A stretch of DNA of 64,000 nt, taken from NCBI GenBank assembly GCA_017445405.1, contig JAFSUD010000012.1, positions 1-64,000 on the forward strand, read 5' to 3'. The position numbers were made by a program, and so were the translations under genes. The DNA is from Synergistaceae bacterium (GTDB lineage: Bacteria > Synergistota > Synergistia > Synergistales > Aminobacteriaceae). The notes under the pieces were generated by a model. It saw only the letters and a list, made by a program, of their open reading frames with translations. It was not told the DNA's origin and searched no databases. Positions 50,293 through 61,714 of the stretch are shown piece by piece (position 1 is the first letter of the stretch; every line of letters begins with the position of its first letter).

Positions 50293-51975
50293 TTACTTGC
50301 TGAGTCGTTCAAGACGTTTGAAGGTTGCTGTGCTTCTGAAGATTTCTCCTATAAGCCCCTCAATAGGAGCAGCATTATCCAGTGCGGTTTTGCCCTCATT
50401 GTCTTTCGCCTTGACATCTGCCCCTGCATCTATAAGGTAATCAACAGCTTTCACATTGCCGTACATTGAAGCATACATAAGCGCGGTTTTGCCGTCCTTG
50501 TATTTAGCGTTTACATCAGCTCCGGCATCAATCAGAATTTTGATAGCTTCAGCGTTTTTCGTCGGCAATGCAGCTCTCATCAGTGCCGTCCAGCCGTCAT
50601 CAGTCTTAGCATTGACATACGCTCCGGCCTTAAGCAAAGCACTTACAGCATCAGCCTGACCTTCACTTGCAGCATACATCAATGCAGTCCAGCCTCCTTT
50701 ATATTTAATGTTCACATCTGCTTTAGCTCTTATCAATGCTTTGACAATACTAGTATGTTCTTTCTCAACTGCTAGTAAAAGTGCTGTAAATCCTGCCTTG
50801 TTTCTTGCGTTGACATTAGGCTTGCCCTTCAGCAAAACATTGACAGCATCAACATGCCCCTTGCTTGCAGCATACATAAGAGCCGTCCAGCCATTTTTGT
50901 CCTGAGTATTTACATCAGCTTTTGCATTAATAAGTGCACTGACAGCTTCAGTACTGCCTTTATCTGCTGCATGAGTAAGAGCCGTCCAGCCGTCTTTATC
51001 CTGAGCATTGAGATTTGCTTTAACTTTGACAAGAGCATTGACAGCTTCAGCATGATTACTGAACGCGGCCATCATCAGCGGGGTTATATCGTCCTGCAGC
51101 TTAATGTTTGCATCAGCTTTTGCCTTGATCAGTGCATTAATAGCCCCGGCATGTCCATGAATTGCGGCAAATACAAGAGCCGTCCAGCCGTCTTTATTCT
51201 TTGCATTTACATCAGCCTTAGCCCTGATAAGTGCGTTTACAACTTCAGTATGACCATTTCCCGCAGAATACATCAAGGCAGTCATATTATCATTGTTCTT
51301 AACGTTTACGTCTGCTTTAGACTTAGCCAGTACATTAACAACTTCCGTATGGGCATTCCGTGCGGCGGCCATAAGAGCCGTCCAGCCTTTCTTGTTCTTG
51401 CTCTTTACGTCAGCTCCAGCCTGAAGCAGTACCTTGACGGTTTCAGTATGACCTTTCATAGCAGCATACATCAGCGCATTAAGACCGTCATTGTCTTTAG
51501 GCTTTACGTTTGCCCCGGCCTTCAATAGTGCGCTTGCAATTTCAGTATTACCATTATCTGCGGCATACATCAGAGAAGTAATACCGTTATTGTCATTAGC
51601 ATTAACTTCCGCTCCGGCCTTCAAAAGAGCATTGACAGATTCAGAACGCCCCAACGCTGCAGCTACTATCAGAGCAGTAGAACCATTTTTATATCTAGAT
51701 TCCAGATCTGCGCCAGCATTCACCATTACATTAATAGCTTCAATATATCCTCTGCTTGCGGCCCACATCAGAGCAGTTTCGCTATCTTTATCTTTGGCAT
51801 GAACATTCGCTCCTGAAATGACAGCATCAATTATCTCCTGCTCAGAACCTTTTTTGCAGAGTTCTAGAAACTGATTGTTAGTCATTCTGTCAGCGGAGAC
51901 ACACAAGGACGGCATAACGAGCATTATCACTACAGCCAACAATACTACCGGTAAAATACACTTGCTACGTAACAT
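50293..51975 (-). CDS. exported ankyrin-repeat protein (about 15 repeats)
   Basis: A 560-residue protein with a signal peptide (VVLLAVVIMLVMPSLCVSA, residues ~10-28) followed by about 15 ankyrin repeats of 33 residues from about 35 to 545, each with the GWTALMYAASKGH / AVNALIKAKADVNAK pattern. The final repeats are tightest to consensus. ATG 51975 is chosen over the earlier in-frame start because AGGAGG lies 7 bases upstream and the signal peptide begins there. It is located upstream of the LptC-like gene in the same direction. Role unknown: probably periplasmic or secreted protein-binding. Confidence 0.88.
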   Translation of the reverse strand: MLRSKCILPVVLLAVVIMLVMPSLCVSADRMTNNQFLELCKKGSEQEIIDAVISGANVHAKDKDSETALMWAASRGYIEAINVMVNAGADLESRYKNGSTALIVAAALGRSESVNALLKAGAEVNANDNNGITSLMYAADNGNTEIASALLKAGANVKPKDNDGLNALMYAAMKGHTETVKVLLQAGADVKSKNKKGWTALMAAARNAHTEVVNVLAKSKADVNVKNNDNMTALMYSAGNGHTEVVNALIRAKADVNAKNKDGWTALVFAAIHGHAGAINALIKAKADANIKLQDDITPLMMAAFSNHAEAVNALVKVKANLNAQDKDGWTALTHAADKGSTEAVSALINAKADVNTQDKNGWTALMYAASKGHVDAVNVLLKGKPNVNARNKAGFTALLLAVEKEHTSIVKALIRAKADVNIKYKGGWTALMYAASEGQADAVSALLKAGAYVNAKTDDGWTALMRAALPTKNAEAIKILIDAGADVNAKYKDGKTALMYASMYGNVKAVDYLIDAGADVKAKDNEGKTALDNAAPIEGLIGEIFRSTATFKRLERLSK

Positions 51976-51998
51976 AACTATTCCTCCTAATAGATTAT

Positions 51999-53111
51999 TT
52001 ACCACACTACCCGCCATGATGACCCCTCCCGCGTTATACCGAGCGTCCGGGTAACTACAGACTTGAACACTAGACTCTTCCTCGTCGTGATGATCTTTGC
52101 CCTCTCTTCGCCTACCCAGTCAACCCGGTAATCCGCCCTCAAGCCCTCACGGAACGCAGAATCCTTCGCAATCGCTTTCGCAAAATTCTCGCGGGAAATA
52201 TTCCGCCTCGATGAGTCATTCAGCATGTCATACATCTCTCCCGGCCTGTTCTCGCTCCACAGCGCAAGAAATTTCCTTAACACGCTTTCCTTGCTCACGT
52301 AAGAGTTATCTACGTTTGCCGGTCTCGCCGGGGATGCCGGAGCACTGTCCCGAGATACCCGCCTTCTCTTGTCCATGCTCTCACGCATCGCCTTCACGAA
52401 CTCCTCAATGTCGCTCGAGGTCTCCCTCAGTGCCAGCGGTACAGGCTTCTGCGGAATCGGAGGCGGAGGAGGCGGAGTCTGCTTCTTCGGAGGAATCACC
52501 GGAGCGGGCTTGCTCTGCTTCTTGGGGAGGCTGACCACCACGACATCATTCTTCTTCTTGGCCGGAGCAGGAGGGGGAGTCTCGGCAGGTGCGAACGAGA
52601 AAACGCGTTCCTTGCTGTCCATGCCGCGAATGCCTATCACGTAATCCTTGCTGCTCTGCTTCGGGAAAAACACGAGTCCCTGAACTACTCCTCCCGACGG
52701 ATTGTCGAGGCTTCCGTCGTAACGTGTCGGCTTCACCCTCTCGCCCTCTGCAGTGAAGAGAGAGATATTGTCCTTCACCGGCGACAAGTTCACAGGCCTT
52801 CCTCCGAACGAATACACGCTCACTAAGAACGTCTCGGACTTGTCTAGCTGAAGCTCGCTCACGAAATTTTCTCTGTACCTTGCGCGGTCTGAATCGCTCA
52901 TCCCTGACCTGAGAGCCTCCGCATTCGCCCACGCATCCGCAATCTCTTCAGGGTAATGCACAACCCACACAAAGCAGTCCTGCCCCCAATGCGCACACGT
53001 CCAGCGTTCAAGAAGCCTCACAGTCTCTTCATGAGGCGATAACTCAGCGGCATATGCAGACAAAAAATTACCCGCCCCGACAATCATCAGGGCGAGCAAT
53101 AAATTTCTCAG
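51999..53111 (-). CDS. exported Pro-rich protein of unknown function
   Basis: About 370 residues. A signal peptide is visible (RNLLLALMIVGAGNFLSAYA), then a domain (WTCAHWGQDCFVWVVHYPEE) of unknown type, a long Pro/Lys linker with PPPPPPIPQKPVP (around the middle), and a C-terminal SnoaL/NTF2-like region (VLRKFLALWSENRPGEMYDM to REGSSWRVVW). The start is uncertain because the only candidates giving the signal peptide are non-ATG codons (CTG 53111 or ATT 53117, overlapping the previous stop); ATG 53087 would truncate the signal. Function is not known. Confidence 0.6.
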   Translation of the reverse strand: MRNLLLALMIVGAGNFLSAYAAELSPHEETVRLLERWTCAHWGQDCFVWVVHYPEEIADAWANAEALRSGMSDSDRARYRENFVSELQLDKSETFLVSVYSFGGRPVNLSPVKDNISLFTAEGERVKPTRYDGSLDNPSGGVVQGLVFFPKQSSKDYVIGIRGMDSKERVFSFAPAETPPPAPAKKKNDVVVVSLPKKQSKPAPVIPPKKQTPPPPPPIPQKPVPLALRETSSDIEEFVKAMRESMDKRRRVSRDSAPASPARPANVDNSYVSKESVLRKFLALWSENRPGEMYDMLNDSSRRNISRENFAKAIAKDSAFREGLRADYRVDWVGEERAKIITTRKSLVFKSVVTRTLGITREGSSWRVVW

Positions 53112-53112
53112 T

Positions 53113-54261
53113 CTAATTAACGCTTTGTTCCGAAGGCAGCTCAAAGTCTCCACCTGTATTACTGCTTGATGACGGCGCAGTTGTCCCCGTGTCCGAAGGT
53201 GTGCTGTAAGTTCCTGTGCCTGATGAAGTACTGCTCCCTGCGTCATAGCCCGATGAATCCGTCGCCTGTGATGATGCCGGCTGAAGGCTTATCGGTATAG
53301 GGTATGCTGACACTGTAATATCTCCCGAAGTCTGCACAAACGTTACCGAACCTGCAGCTATCTTTATCGAGTTGCCCCTGATGAACACTCCGCTCACGAG
53401 TCCTACAGGCCCTAAGAGTGCTGCTCCGGCAATGCTCAGTGCTCCGGCTCCGACGATCGCTCCCTCTCCCCGTGAACCTGCTTTGCGTGCATCACGTATA
53501 GCTTTCTGCGCTGCATCTCCGACAGTAACAGAAGGTCTCTGCGGGCCAAGAGGCTTCAGCTCGTTGAACGACAGCCTGACTTCTCCGGGTATTCCGAACA
53601 TTCTCGGACGCTTGACCTCGCGGACTTCCGTGAGCAGTAACGATCCTGCAGGAGCTATGAGGTTCTGATTCACGATGACATCATCAGTAAGCTCTAATCT
53701 CACGAAATCGCCGACTCTTGAGGTTGCGGGGCTGAGTTCGTCCATGAAGCGGAACTTCATTACTGTGTTGCTGGGAAGAGTTACGGGCTGGGCTGTTACA
53801 GGATCCATGATGAGCGTTGCTAGCAGACTCTCGACACGCATAACTATCGGGCTTCCTGTCTTGGCCGCTCCTGTGAGGTTGACCTCCAAGTTCTCGAGAC
53901 GCTTTACTGCTGCTTCTGAGGCGTTAATCTTCTTGTCAACTACCCATTCTGCTATGCCGAGCTTGAACATCATAGAGGGCTGTTCATCTGTGCCTACGTC
54001 TATGAAGTTCAGGATTGCCGCATGACGGTCGGCTATCGTTCCGGGCAGACTTCTTCCGAACAAGTCTTCCTCAACTTTGGCGAGCCTGTCAATGAGGCCT
54101 CCCGGTGAGACGTAACCGTAAATTATCTTCTCGATGCTCTCCATCATCTGGCGCGACGAACTCCCGCTCAGATCGGGGTCTGGCACTGCTTCAGATGCCA
54201 TACACGCAGACGACGCGAACACTAACATAACTGCAAGCACATAAACTTTCACAGCCTTCAT
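53113..54261 (-). CDS. exported protein of unknown function (382 residues)
   Basis: Signal peptide at residues 1-22 (VYVLAVMLVFASSACMA), a helical first domain (MMESIEKIIYGYVSPGGLIDRLAKVEEDLFG, given in parts), then a beta-rich part with VGDFVRLELTDDVIVN, a Gly-rich hydrophobic segment (GAIVGAGALSIAGAALLGPV), and a Ser/Thr/Gly-rich C-terminal tail (about 330-382) that is likely disordered. I do not know the family. The stop TAG at 53115-53113 adjoins the next gene; the start lies 3 bases downstream of the pyrG stop, so it is co-transcribed with pyrG. Confidence 0.68.
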   Translation of the reverse strand: MKAVKVYVLAVMLVFASSACMASEAVPDPDLSGSSSRQMMESIEKIIYGYVSPGGLIDRLAKVEEDLFGRSLPGTIADRHAAILNFIDVGTDEQPSMMFKLGIAEWVVDKKINASEAAVKRLENLEVNLTGAAKTGSPIVMRVESLLATLIMDPVTAQPVTLPSNTVMKFRFMDELSPATSRVGDFVRLELTDDVIVNQNLIAPAGSLLLTEVREVKRPRMFGIPGEVRLSFNELKPLGPQRPSVTVGDAAQKAIRDARKAGSRGEGAIVGAGALSIAGAALLGPVGLVSGVFIRGNSIKIAAGSVTFVQTSGDITVSAYPIPISLQPASSQATDSSGYDAGSSTSSGTGTYSTPSDTGTTAPSSSSNTGGDFELPSEQSVN

Positions 54262-54264
54262 TAA

Positions 54265-57487
<3,223 letters not shown>

Positions 57488-57712
57488 AAAATATTCCTCC
57501 CCACCTGCCGCGCAATTATGCTTTCATCAATAATCTACGACATGTTATTTTTGTGAACCCCTTCTGAACTTCCCCAAACTTGAACGCCGGGGGCTTATTA
57601 TTCGCTGGCGTGTTCAGTCCGCCAATACACAACAAGGCAGAATAATTCTCTGCTTGTGCGCCTTTAGGTGCTTATTAACTTTGTAATTATCAGTTGGATA
57701 CTAGGTATTATA
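57488..57712 (-). promoter_or_regulatory. promoter and long structured leader of the LysM-M23 gene
   Basis: TATAAT on the minus strand (57712-57707) with a TG two bases before it, giving a leader of about 215 bases. It contains perfect hairpins GCAGA/TCTGC (around 57635-57652) and TGGCG/CGCCA (around 57606-57625), the latter near a GCCCCCGGCG stretch. It does not match the c-di-AMP (ydaO) or c-di-GMP riboswitch cores that I know. The gap to 57790 otherwise holds nothing visible. Confidence 0.35.
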
Positions 57713-57790
57713 GCATACAAACAAGTACAGCAAAATACTTAGTCCATCTAGCAAATTATCATTTCGTGATTTCGGGTAATTATAACACAG

Positions 57791-58255
57791 CTAAATTCCC
57801 TCACTAACCCAAGAATCCCAGACTTTGCGCAGCCTGTCAGAGAGCCTGCGTGTGAGGCCTGCAGACATTCCGGCGGTGCATACAGATACAGCAACGTTTT
57901 CATGATTGATGAGCGAAGGAAAGAAGAAATCACATTCACTCTGAGAATCGCAGACGTTGACGGGTATTCCATGAGCTTTTGCGATGGAGTTAATGAGCGA
58001 GTTGACTTCCCGGCTGTCCGTTGCAGCAATGATCAGCATGTAGTCTGATGTGATGTCTTCAGGAGTGAAGGTCCGCGTGATTCTGTGCGTGCCTTTCGGG
58101 AACTCCGGCGAGAACTCGGGACTCACTGCAGCGATCCGGGCACCGCAGCGGAGGAGAGTCTCTGCACGGCGGGAGGCTACGAGTCCTCCTCCTACGACGA
58201 GCACGGATTTTCCCTGCAGGTCAATCATCATCGGGAAATATGGCGGTCTGGTCAT
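57791..58255 (-). CDS. precorrin-2 dehydrogenase / sirohydrochlorin ferrochelatase-like (CysG N-terminal domain)
   Basis: A 154-residue protein of the siroheme synthase N-terminal family, oxidising precorrin-2 with NAD+ en route to siroheme or cobalamin. The Rossmann motif is intact (SVLVVGGGLVASRRAETLL, about residues 17-35), followed by FTPEDITSDYMLIIAATDSREVN and the FFFPSLI active region. It is shorter than the usual ~200 residues because most of the C-terminal dimerisation/chelatase helices are missing. Three partial repeats of its 5' end lie upstream. The nrdJ in this genome needs B12, but no other corrin genes are in the window. Confidence 0.85.
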   Translation of the reverse strand: MTRPPYFPMMIDLQGKSVLVVGGGLVASRRAETLLRCGARIAAVSPEFSPEFPKGTHRITRTFTPEDITSDYMLIIAATDSREVNSLINSIAKAHGIPVNVCDSQSECDFFFPSLINHENVAVSVCTAGMSAGLTRRLSDRLRKVWDSWVSEGI

Positions 58256-58498
58256 TAGTTCTGTCCTCGCTGGTGTCGTACATTATGAGAGTCTCCGTCC
58301 GGCGGGAGGCTGCGAGTCCTCTTCGCATGTCAATCATCATCGGGAAGTATGGCGGTCTGGTCATTAGTTCCGTCCTCGCTGATACCGCACATCATTGAGA
58401 GTCTCTGCCCGGCGGGAGGCTACGAGTCCTCCTCCTACGACGAGCACGGATTTTCCCTGAAGGTCAATCATCATTGGGAAGTATGGCGGTCTGGTCAT
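58256..58498 (-). pseudogene. two truncated tandem copies of the siroheme-synthase gene 5' end
   Basis: ATGs at 58498 and 58364 both begin MTRPPYFPMMID like the intact gene at 58255. The first copy keeps the Rossmann loop (SVLVVGGGLVASRRAETL) and stops after 44 residues with a TAA overlapping the second ATG (TAATG); the second lacks most of the loop. The linker with TCAGCGAGGAC is repeated between all units, at spacings of 134 and 109 bp. They look like 5'-end duplications, not functional genes, though copy 1 could be translated. Confidence 0.85.
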
Positions 58499-58573
58499 GT
58501 ACTTATTCCTTGCAATATTTATGTTTCCGTGTATTCTATCACCATTCACAAATCTCACATGGGAGATGACATC

Positions 58574-59323
58574 ATGGCAAAGAAACGCTTCGGTTACGGC
58601 GATTACTACTGTTGGAACTGCGGAAGGAATATCGAGACTGGATGCGACAACTGCCCTTCCTGCGGTGCAAGCTATGAGGGAGAAGGGAAGTTCGGTGAAG
58701 TAAAGGCACTAGGCGCGGGAGGCGTGGGCTGGTCAAATCAGGAGAAGCATAAATCCTTCGCAGCCTACCACAAGAGAAACCGCAGAACCTTCCAAATATG
58801 TATGGTGATACTTAGCCTGATAATAGGAGTTGTCCTGTTTGTTGTACCGGGAGAACTTGATTTTGATGAAGAAGGCCTGAAGATTTACGCCGGAGTCTTG
58901 GCCATAGTGTGGGCAATAGACCTTGCATGGTACTTCATCAGCAACAAGACTAGCAAGAGCTGGGAAGGTGTCGTGTCAGGCAGACGGACAGAAGATTACA
59001 CGACGGAGAGCAAGGATGACGAGACCGGCCGGGTTACCGTGAAGCCTCACACTCGGTATATTGTGCTTTTCCGGACGAATGACGGCAAGGAGGAGAAGCT
59101 CTCAGTTGTCGATAATCCTGCATGGTACGATTACCTGAAGGATGAAGACAGAGTGCGTTATCATGGCAGCAAGGGCATGAACTATTACGAGAAGTACGAC
59201 AAATCCCATGACGAAACAATACCCTGTGCTGGGTGCGGTTCAGACCGTGATGCGAGAGAGAATTTCTGCGGAAGGTGCGGATGTATCATCATGAAGGCCA
59301 AGAACGGAGGAGATAACAAATGA
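58574..59323 (+). CDS. membrane protein with zinc ribbons at both ends
   Basis: A 249-residue protein. Residues ~12-34 have CWNCGRNIETGCDNCPSCG and the C terminus has CAGCGSDRDARENFCGRCGC, two four-Cys zinc ribbons flanking two membrane helices (~75-95, MVILSLIIGVVLFVVPG; ~105-125, IYAGVLAIVWAIDLAWYFI) and a soluble beta-rich domain (YIVLFRTNDGKEEKLSV). Both ends are likely cytoplasmic. Start ATG 58574 has GGGAG 9 bases before; the frame is open further upstream but covers the siroheme repeats. Its stop overlaps the next gene (ATGA). Function unknown. Confidence 0.68.
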   Translation: MAKKRFGYGDYYCWNCGRNIETGCDNCPSCGASYEGEGKFGEVKALGAGGVGWSNQEKHKSFAAYHKRNRRTFQICMVILSLIIGVVLFVVPGELDFDEEGLKIYAGVLAIVWAIDLAWYFISNKTSKSWEGVVSGRRTEDYTTESKDDETGRVTVKPHTRYIVLFRTNDGKEEKLSVVDNPAWYDYLKDEDRVRYHGSKGMNYYEKYDKSHDETIPCAGCGSDRDARENFCGRCGCIIMKAKNGGDNK

Positions 59324-59670
59324 GGAGACTTTGCAGGTTAGCGGCCGTGCTTGCGCTTGCGGTGATGATATGCGGAATATCTGAGGCAGTTATCCGCGAC
59401 GAAGGCATCAGAGGAAAGAAGGGCATATCTTACGGAAGCATCAGGTATTCATTCGAGAGCCTGAGTATCGTCATCAGGAACAGCAACCCTCATAACGTGA
59501 ACTTTGGAGGGAGCATGTTATTTCTTGACAAGAACTACAGGGTAATAGCACGTGCAGAATTGCTCTCAGCTACGATAAAGCGTCATTCATCGAGGCAGTA
59601 TAAGGCGTTCTTCAGTGAAGGGAGCGGCAACGAGGCACAGGCAGCGAAATACTTAGAGTGGGAATTCTGA
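59320..59670 (+). CDS. small exported protein of unknown function
   Basis: 116 residues with a signal peptide (LAAVLALAVMICGISEA, residues ~7-23) followed by an immunoglobulin-like beta region (YSFESLSIVIRNSNPHNVNF, MLFLDKNYRVIARAEL), the layout of FxLYD-type domains. The start overlaps the zinc-ribbon gene (ATGA), and hicA starts 3 bases after its stop, so it belongs to the same unit. Function is unknown. Confidence 0.62.
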   Translation: MRRLCRLAAVLALAVMICGISEAVIRDEGIRGKKGISYGSIRYSFESLSIVIRNSNPHNVNFGGSMLFLDKNYRVIARAELLSATIKRHSSRQYKAFFSEGSGNEAQAAKYLEWEF

Positions 59671-59673
59671 GTC

Positions 59674-59865
59674 ATGGGCAAACAGTACAGCAGAAGAGAA
59701 CTCATAGCTATAGCACTTGCTCAGGGCTGGACGATTGACGAAAGACGAGGCAAGGGAAGCCACGTTATGGCTCTCAAAGACGGCGAACGTCCTTTCCCGA
59801 TACCACGCAAGCTGTCATCGGGAGTTCATGACATGATAAAGAAGAGACTAGGCCTCAAGGATTAG
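59674..59865 (+). CDS. hicA: HicA-type mRNA interferase toxin
   Basis: A 63-residue toxin with the double-stranded-RNA-binding-like HicA fold: GWTIDERRGKGSHVMALKDG contains the catalytic His in GKGSH, followed by PFPIPRKLSSGVHDMIKKRL. It cleaves mRNA during translation when not bound by HicB. It lies 15 bases upstream of hicB, toxin first, as is usual for the family. Length is normal. Confidence 0.9.
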   Translation: MGKQYSRRELIAIALAQGWTIDERRGKGSHVMALKDGERPFPIPRKLSSGVHDMIKKRLGLKD

Positions 59866-59880
59866 CAAAAGGAGGGAATT

Positions 59881-60195
59881 ATGATGAAGCATCCTGATTA
59901 CTATATGTATCCTGCAGTGTTTCAGAATGAAGGTGATATGTGGACTGTAACATTCCCTGATATTGACAACGCATTTACCTCAGCGGACACTCTTGAAGAG
60001 GCAATAATTGACGCTCAGGCAGTATTAGAAGACTGTATGTATTTCCGTGAAGAACAGAACGACGAGATACCTAAGCCGTCAAGAATGAGTCAGTTATCTG
60101 ACGTGCCTAGAGGATTTATCCAGAGGGTTGTAGCCGTGATGAAGCCTGTGCGCAATGCATGGAGAAATGCTGAACTTGCGGAGGCTTTGGCATGA
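59881..60195 (+). CDS. hicB: HicB-type antitoxin
   Basis: A 104-residue antitoxin: the N-terminal partial RNase H-like fold has YPAVFQNEGDMWTVTFPDID and TLEEAIIDAQAVLEDC, the HicB signature; the C-terminal ~35 residues probably hold the DNA-binding or linker part. AGGAGG precedes the ATG pair (ATGATG). Its stop overlaps the start of the following exported protein gene (ATGA), which is unusual: toxin-antitoxin pairs rarely couple to a downstream secretory gene. Confidence 0.87.
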   Translation: MMKHPDYYMYPAVFQNEGDMWTVTFPDIDNAFTSADTLEEAIIDAQAVLEDCMYFREEQNDEIPKPSRMSQLSDVPRGFIQRVVAVMKPVRNAWRNAELAEALA

Positions 60196-60722
60196 AAAAG
60201 TTAATGTGTGCTCTAATGCTTATACTCTGCTTGTCGTGCGAGAGTAATGCTGCCTCAAACAGCGCAGATGCCTTCATGTCTCTGACGTTTGGCCTGACTT
60301 ACGCCCGGACTCAGAAGCGCATGGAGAACAGCGGAGCAGCAACCATCACTCCCCGCAAAGAGACTCTCACGATGTCCGGAATGTTTGAGGGCTACCCTGC
60401 AACATACATTTTCGGTTTCCACAACAAGAAGCTGCTGAAGAGCAAATCAGTGTACCTTCAGAGCATGGGGGACGCAGAGACTGACCGGAGATTTTACGAG
60501 GCAGTGCAGAAAGGCTTCAATGCAGCTTACGGCTCTGGAAAGGAGTCTCCCACAGTGAACAACAGGGCAGCAGGAAAAATAATGCTCCGTAACGTCTGGA
60601 CACCCGACAGGTACACTACTATCACGCTAACATACAACCCTGAAATGTCGAAACGATTCCCCGGCAACTCACTCAACAGCCGGTTCATTCAGTTAATCTG
60701 GAAATATGACAAGTGGGATTGA
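60192..60722 (+). CDS. exported protein of unknown function (176 residues)
   Basis: N-terminal signal (KKLMCALMLILCLSCESNA), with a Cys after LCLS that could act as a loose lipobox. The mature region has many basic and aromatic residues and a segment GMFEGYPATYIFGFHNKKLL. No family recognised. The start overlaps the hicB stop, so it is translated with the toxin-antitoxin pair or was inserted beside it. Confidence 0.6.
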   Translation: MKKLMCALMLILCLSCESNAASNSADAFMSLTFGLTYARTQKRMENSGAATITPRKETLTMSGMFEGYPATYIFGFHNKKLLKSKSVYLQSMGDAETDRRFYEAVQKGFNAAYGSGKESPTVNNRAAGKIMLRNVWTPDRYTTITLTYNPEMSKRFPGNSLNSRFIQLIWKYDKWD

Positions 60723-60750
60723 TTATTTGTGAAGAATACCCCCCTCACAC

Positions 60751-60771
60751 TCCCCCCTAAGCTAGGGGGGA
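60751..60771 (+). other. perfect hairpin in the gap before thrB
   Basis: TCCCCCCTA (60751-60759) pairs with TAGGGGGGA (60763-60771) around an AGC loop. Neither side has a U-tract, so a terminator role is uncertain. It lies between convergent genes (60722 and thrB end 60788) and resembles the C6/G6 terminator at 11015. Confidence 0.6.
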
Positions 60772-60787
60772 AATAAAGGAGGGTATA

Positions 60788-61714
60788 TTACTCTGCGACA
60801 GCTCCGGAACTCGAGCAGTTCAGCACAAAGAAGTGTGATGCCGCTCCTCCCTCAGTAAATATCCTGCACATAGCTTCAGACAGCTTCCCCGCCTTGCCGT
60901 GAACAATCGCAATCATTGTAGGCCCTGAACCGGAAATCGCCGTTGCCACGCAGTCGGGATGTTCTGCAATCTCGTTCAGGAACTTCTCGCCTGTCGTGCC
61001 GGGAAAGAGCTTCGCCCTGTGAGTCTGGTGGAGTCTGTCCTCCATGCCGACACGGAGCAAGTCCCACCGTCCCATCGCCCACGCTGCGCAAAGTATGCTC
61101 GCATGACTCACATTGAACACCGCATCACGGAACGGCACGCTCTCGGGCAGGATTCTTCTTGCGTCCTCAGTGTGAACCTCGAAGTCCGGGACAGCAGCAA
61201 TGACGTTGAGGTCGTCCGGCAGTGCAGGAAGCCTTACGTAACGCAGACTCTCTCCGTCCCAGCATGATACGGTCATTCCGCCGATGCAGCAGGGCACGAC
61301 GTTATCAGGATGCCCCTCTATTTTCGTCATCACGCGCAGGAGTTCAGCTTCAGGATGTTTACTTCCTCCGAGAATATTCGCAATCATCACTCCGGCAACT
61401 ACAGCAGTTGATGAGCTGCCCAATCCTCTATTAAGCGGTACAGCGTTGCAGCTCTCGAACGCAAAACCTGTCGGCTCTTGTCCCCAAATCTCGCACGCCT
61501 TCAGGTAACTCGTTACGAGCATGTTCTTCTTCGCATCGGTCAGAATGTCAACGCCCTCGCCCCAAATCTCGCTGGTGTACTCTCCGGCTGGCAATAACTC
61601 TTTCACCGTGAAGATGTTGTAGAGGCTGAGAGCCATTCCCAGAGTGTCGAACCCCGAGCCGAGATTCGCAGTCGTAGCAGGAATCTTTAACCGGATATTT
61701 GCTCTGCGGGTCAT
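60788..61714 (-). CDS. thrB: homoserine kinase
   Basis: A 308-residue GHMP kinase that phosphorylates homoserine in threonine synthesis. Marks: RLKIPATTANLGSGFDTLGM at the N terminus, the ATP-binding loop PLNRGLGSSSTAVVAG (about residues 92-107), and the C-terminal SGSGPTMIAI. Length is normal. Its start overlaps the thrC stop (ATGA), so threonine synthase and homoserine kinase are translationally coupled. Confidence 0.95.
   Translation of the reverse strand: MTRRANIRLKIPATTANLGSGFDTLGMALSLYNIFTVKELLPAGEYTSEIWGEGVDILTDAKKNMLVTSYLKACEIWGQEPTGFAFESCNAVPLNRGLGSSSTAVVAGVMIANILGGSKHPEAELLRVMTKIEGHPDNVVPCCIGGMTVSCWDGESLRYVRLPALPDDLNVIAAVPDFEVHTEDARRILPESVPFRDAVFNVSHASILCAAWAMGRWDLLRVGMEDRLHQTHRAKLFPGTTGEKFLNEIAEHPDCVATAISGSGPTMIAIVHGKAGKLSEAMCRIFTEGGAASHFFVLNCSSSGAVAE

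Noticed and set aside
58349-58573. Upstream extension of the zinc-ribbon protein
   Set aside because: The extension only translates the repeated antisense of the siroheme-synthase 5' end; ATG 58574 has a ribosome-binding site and a sensible N terminus.
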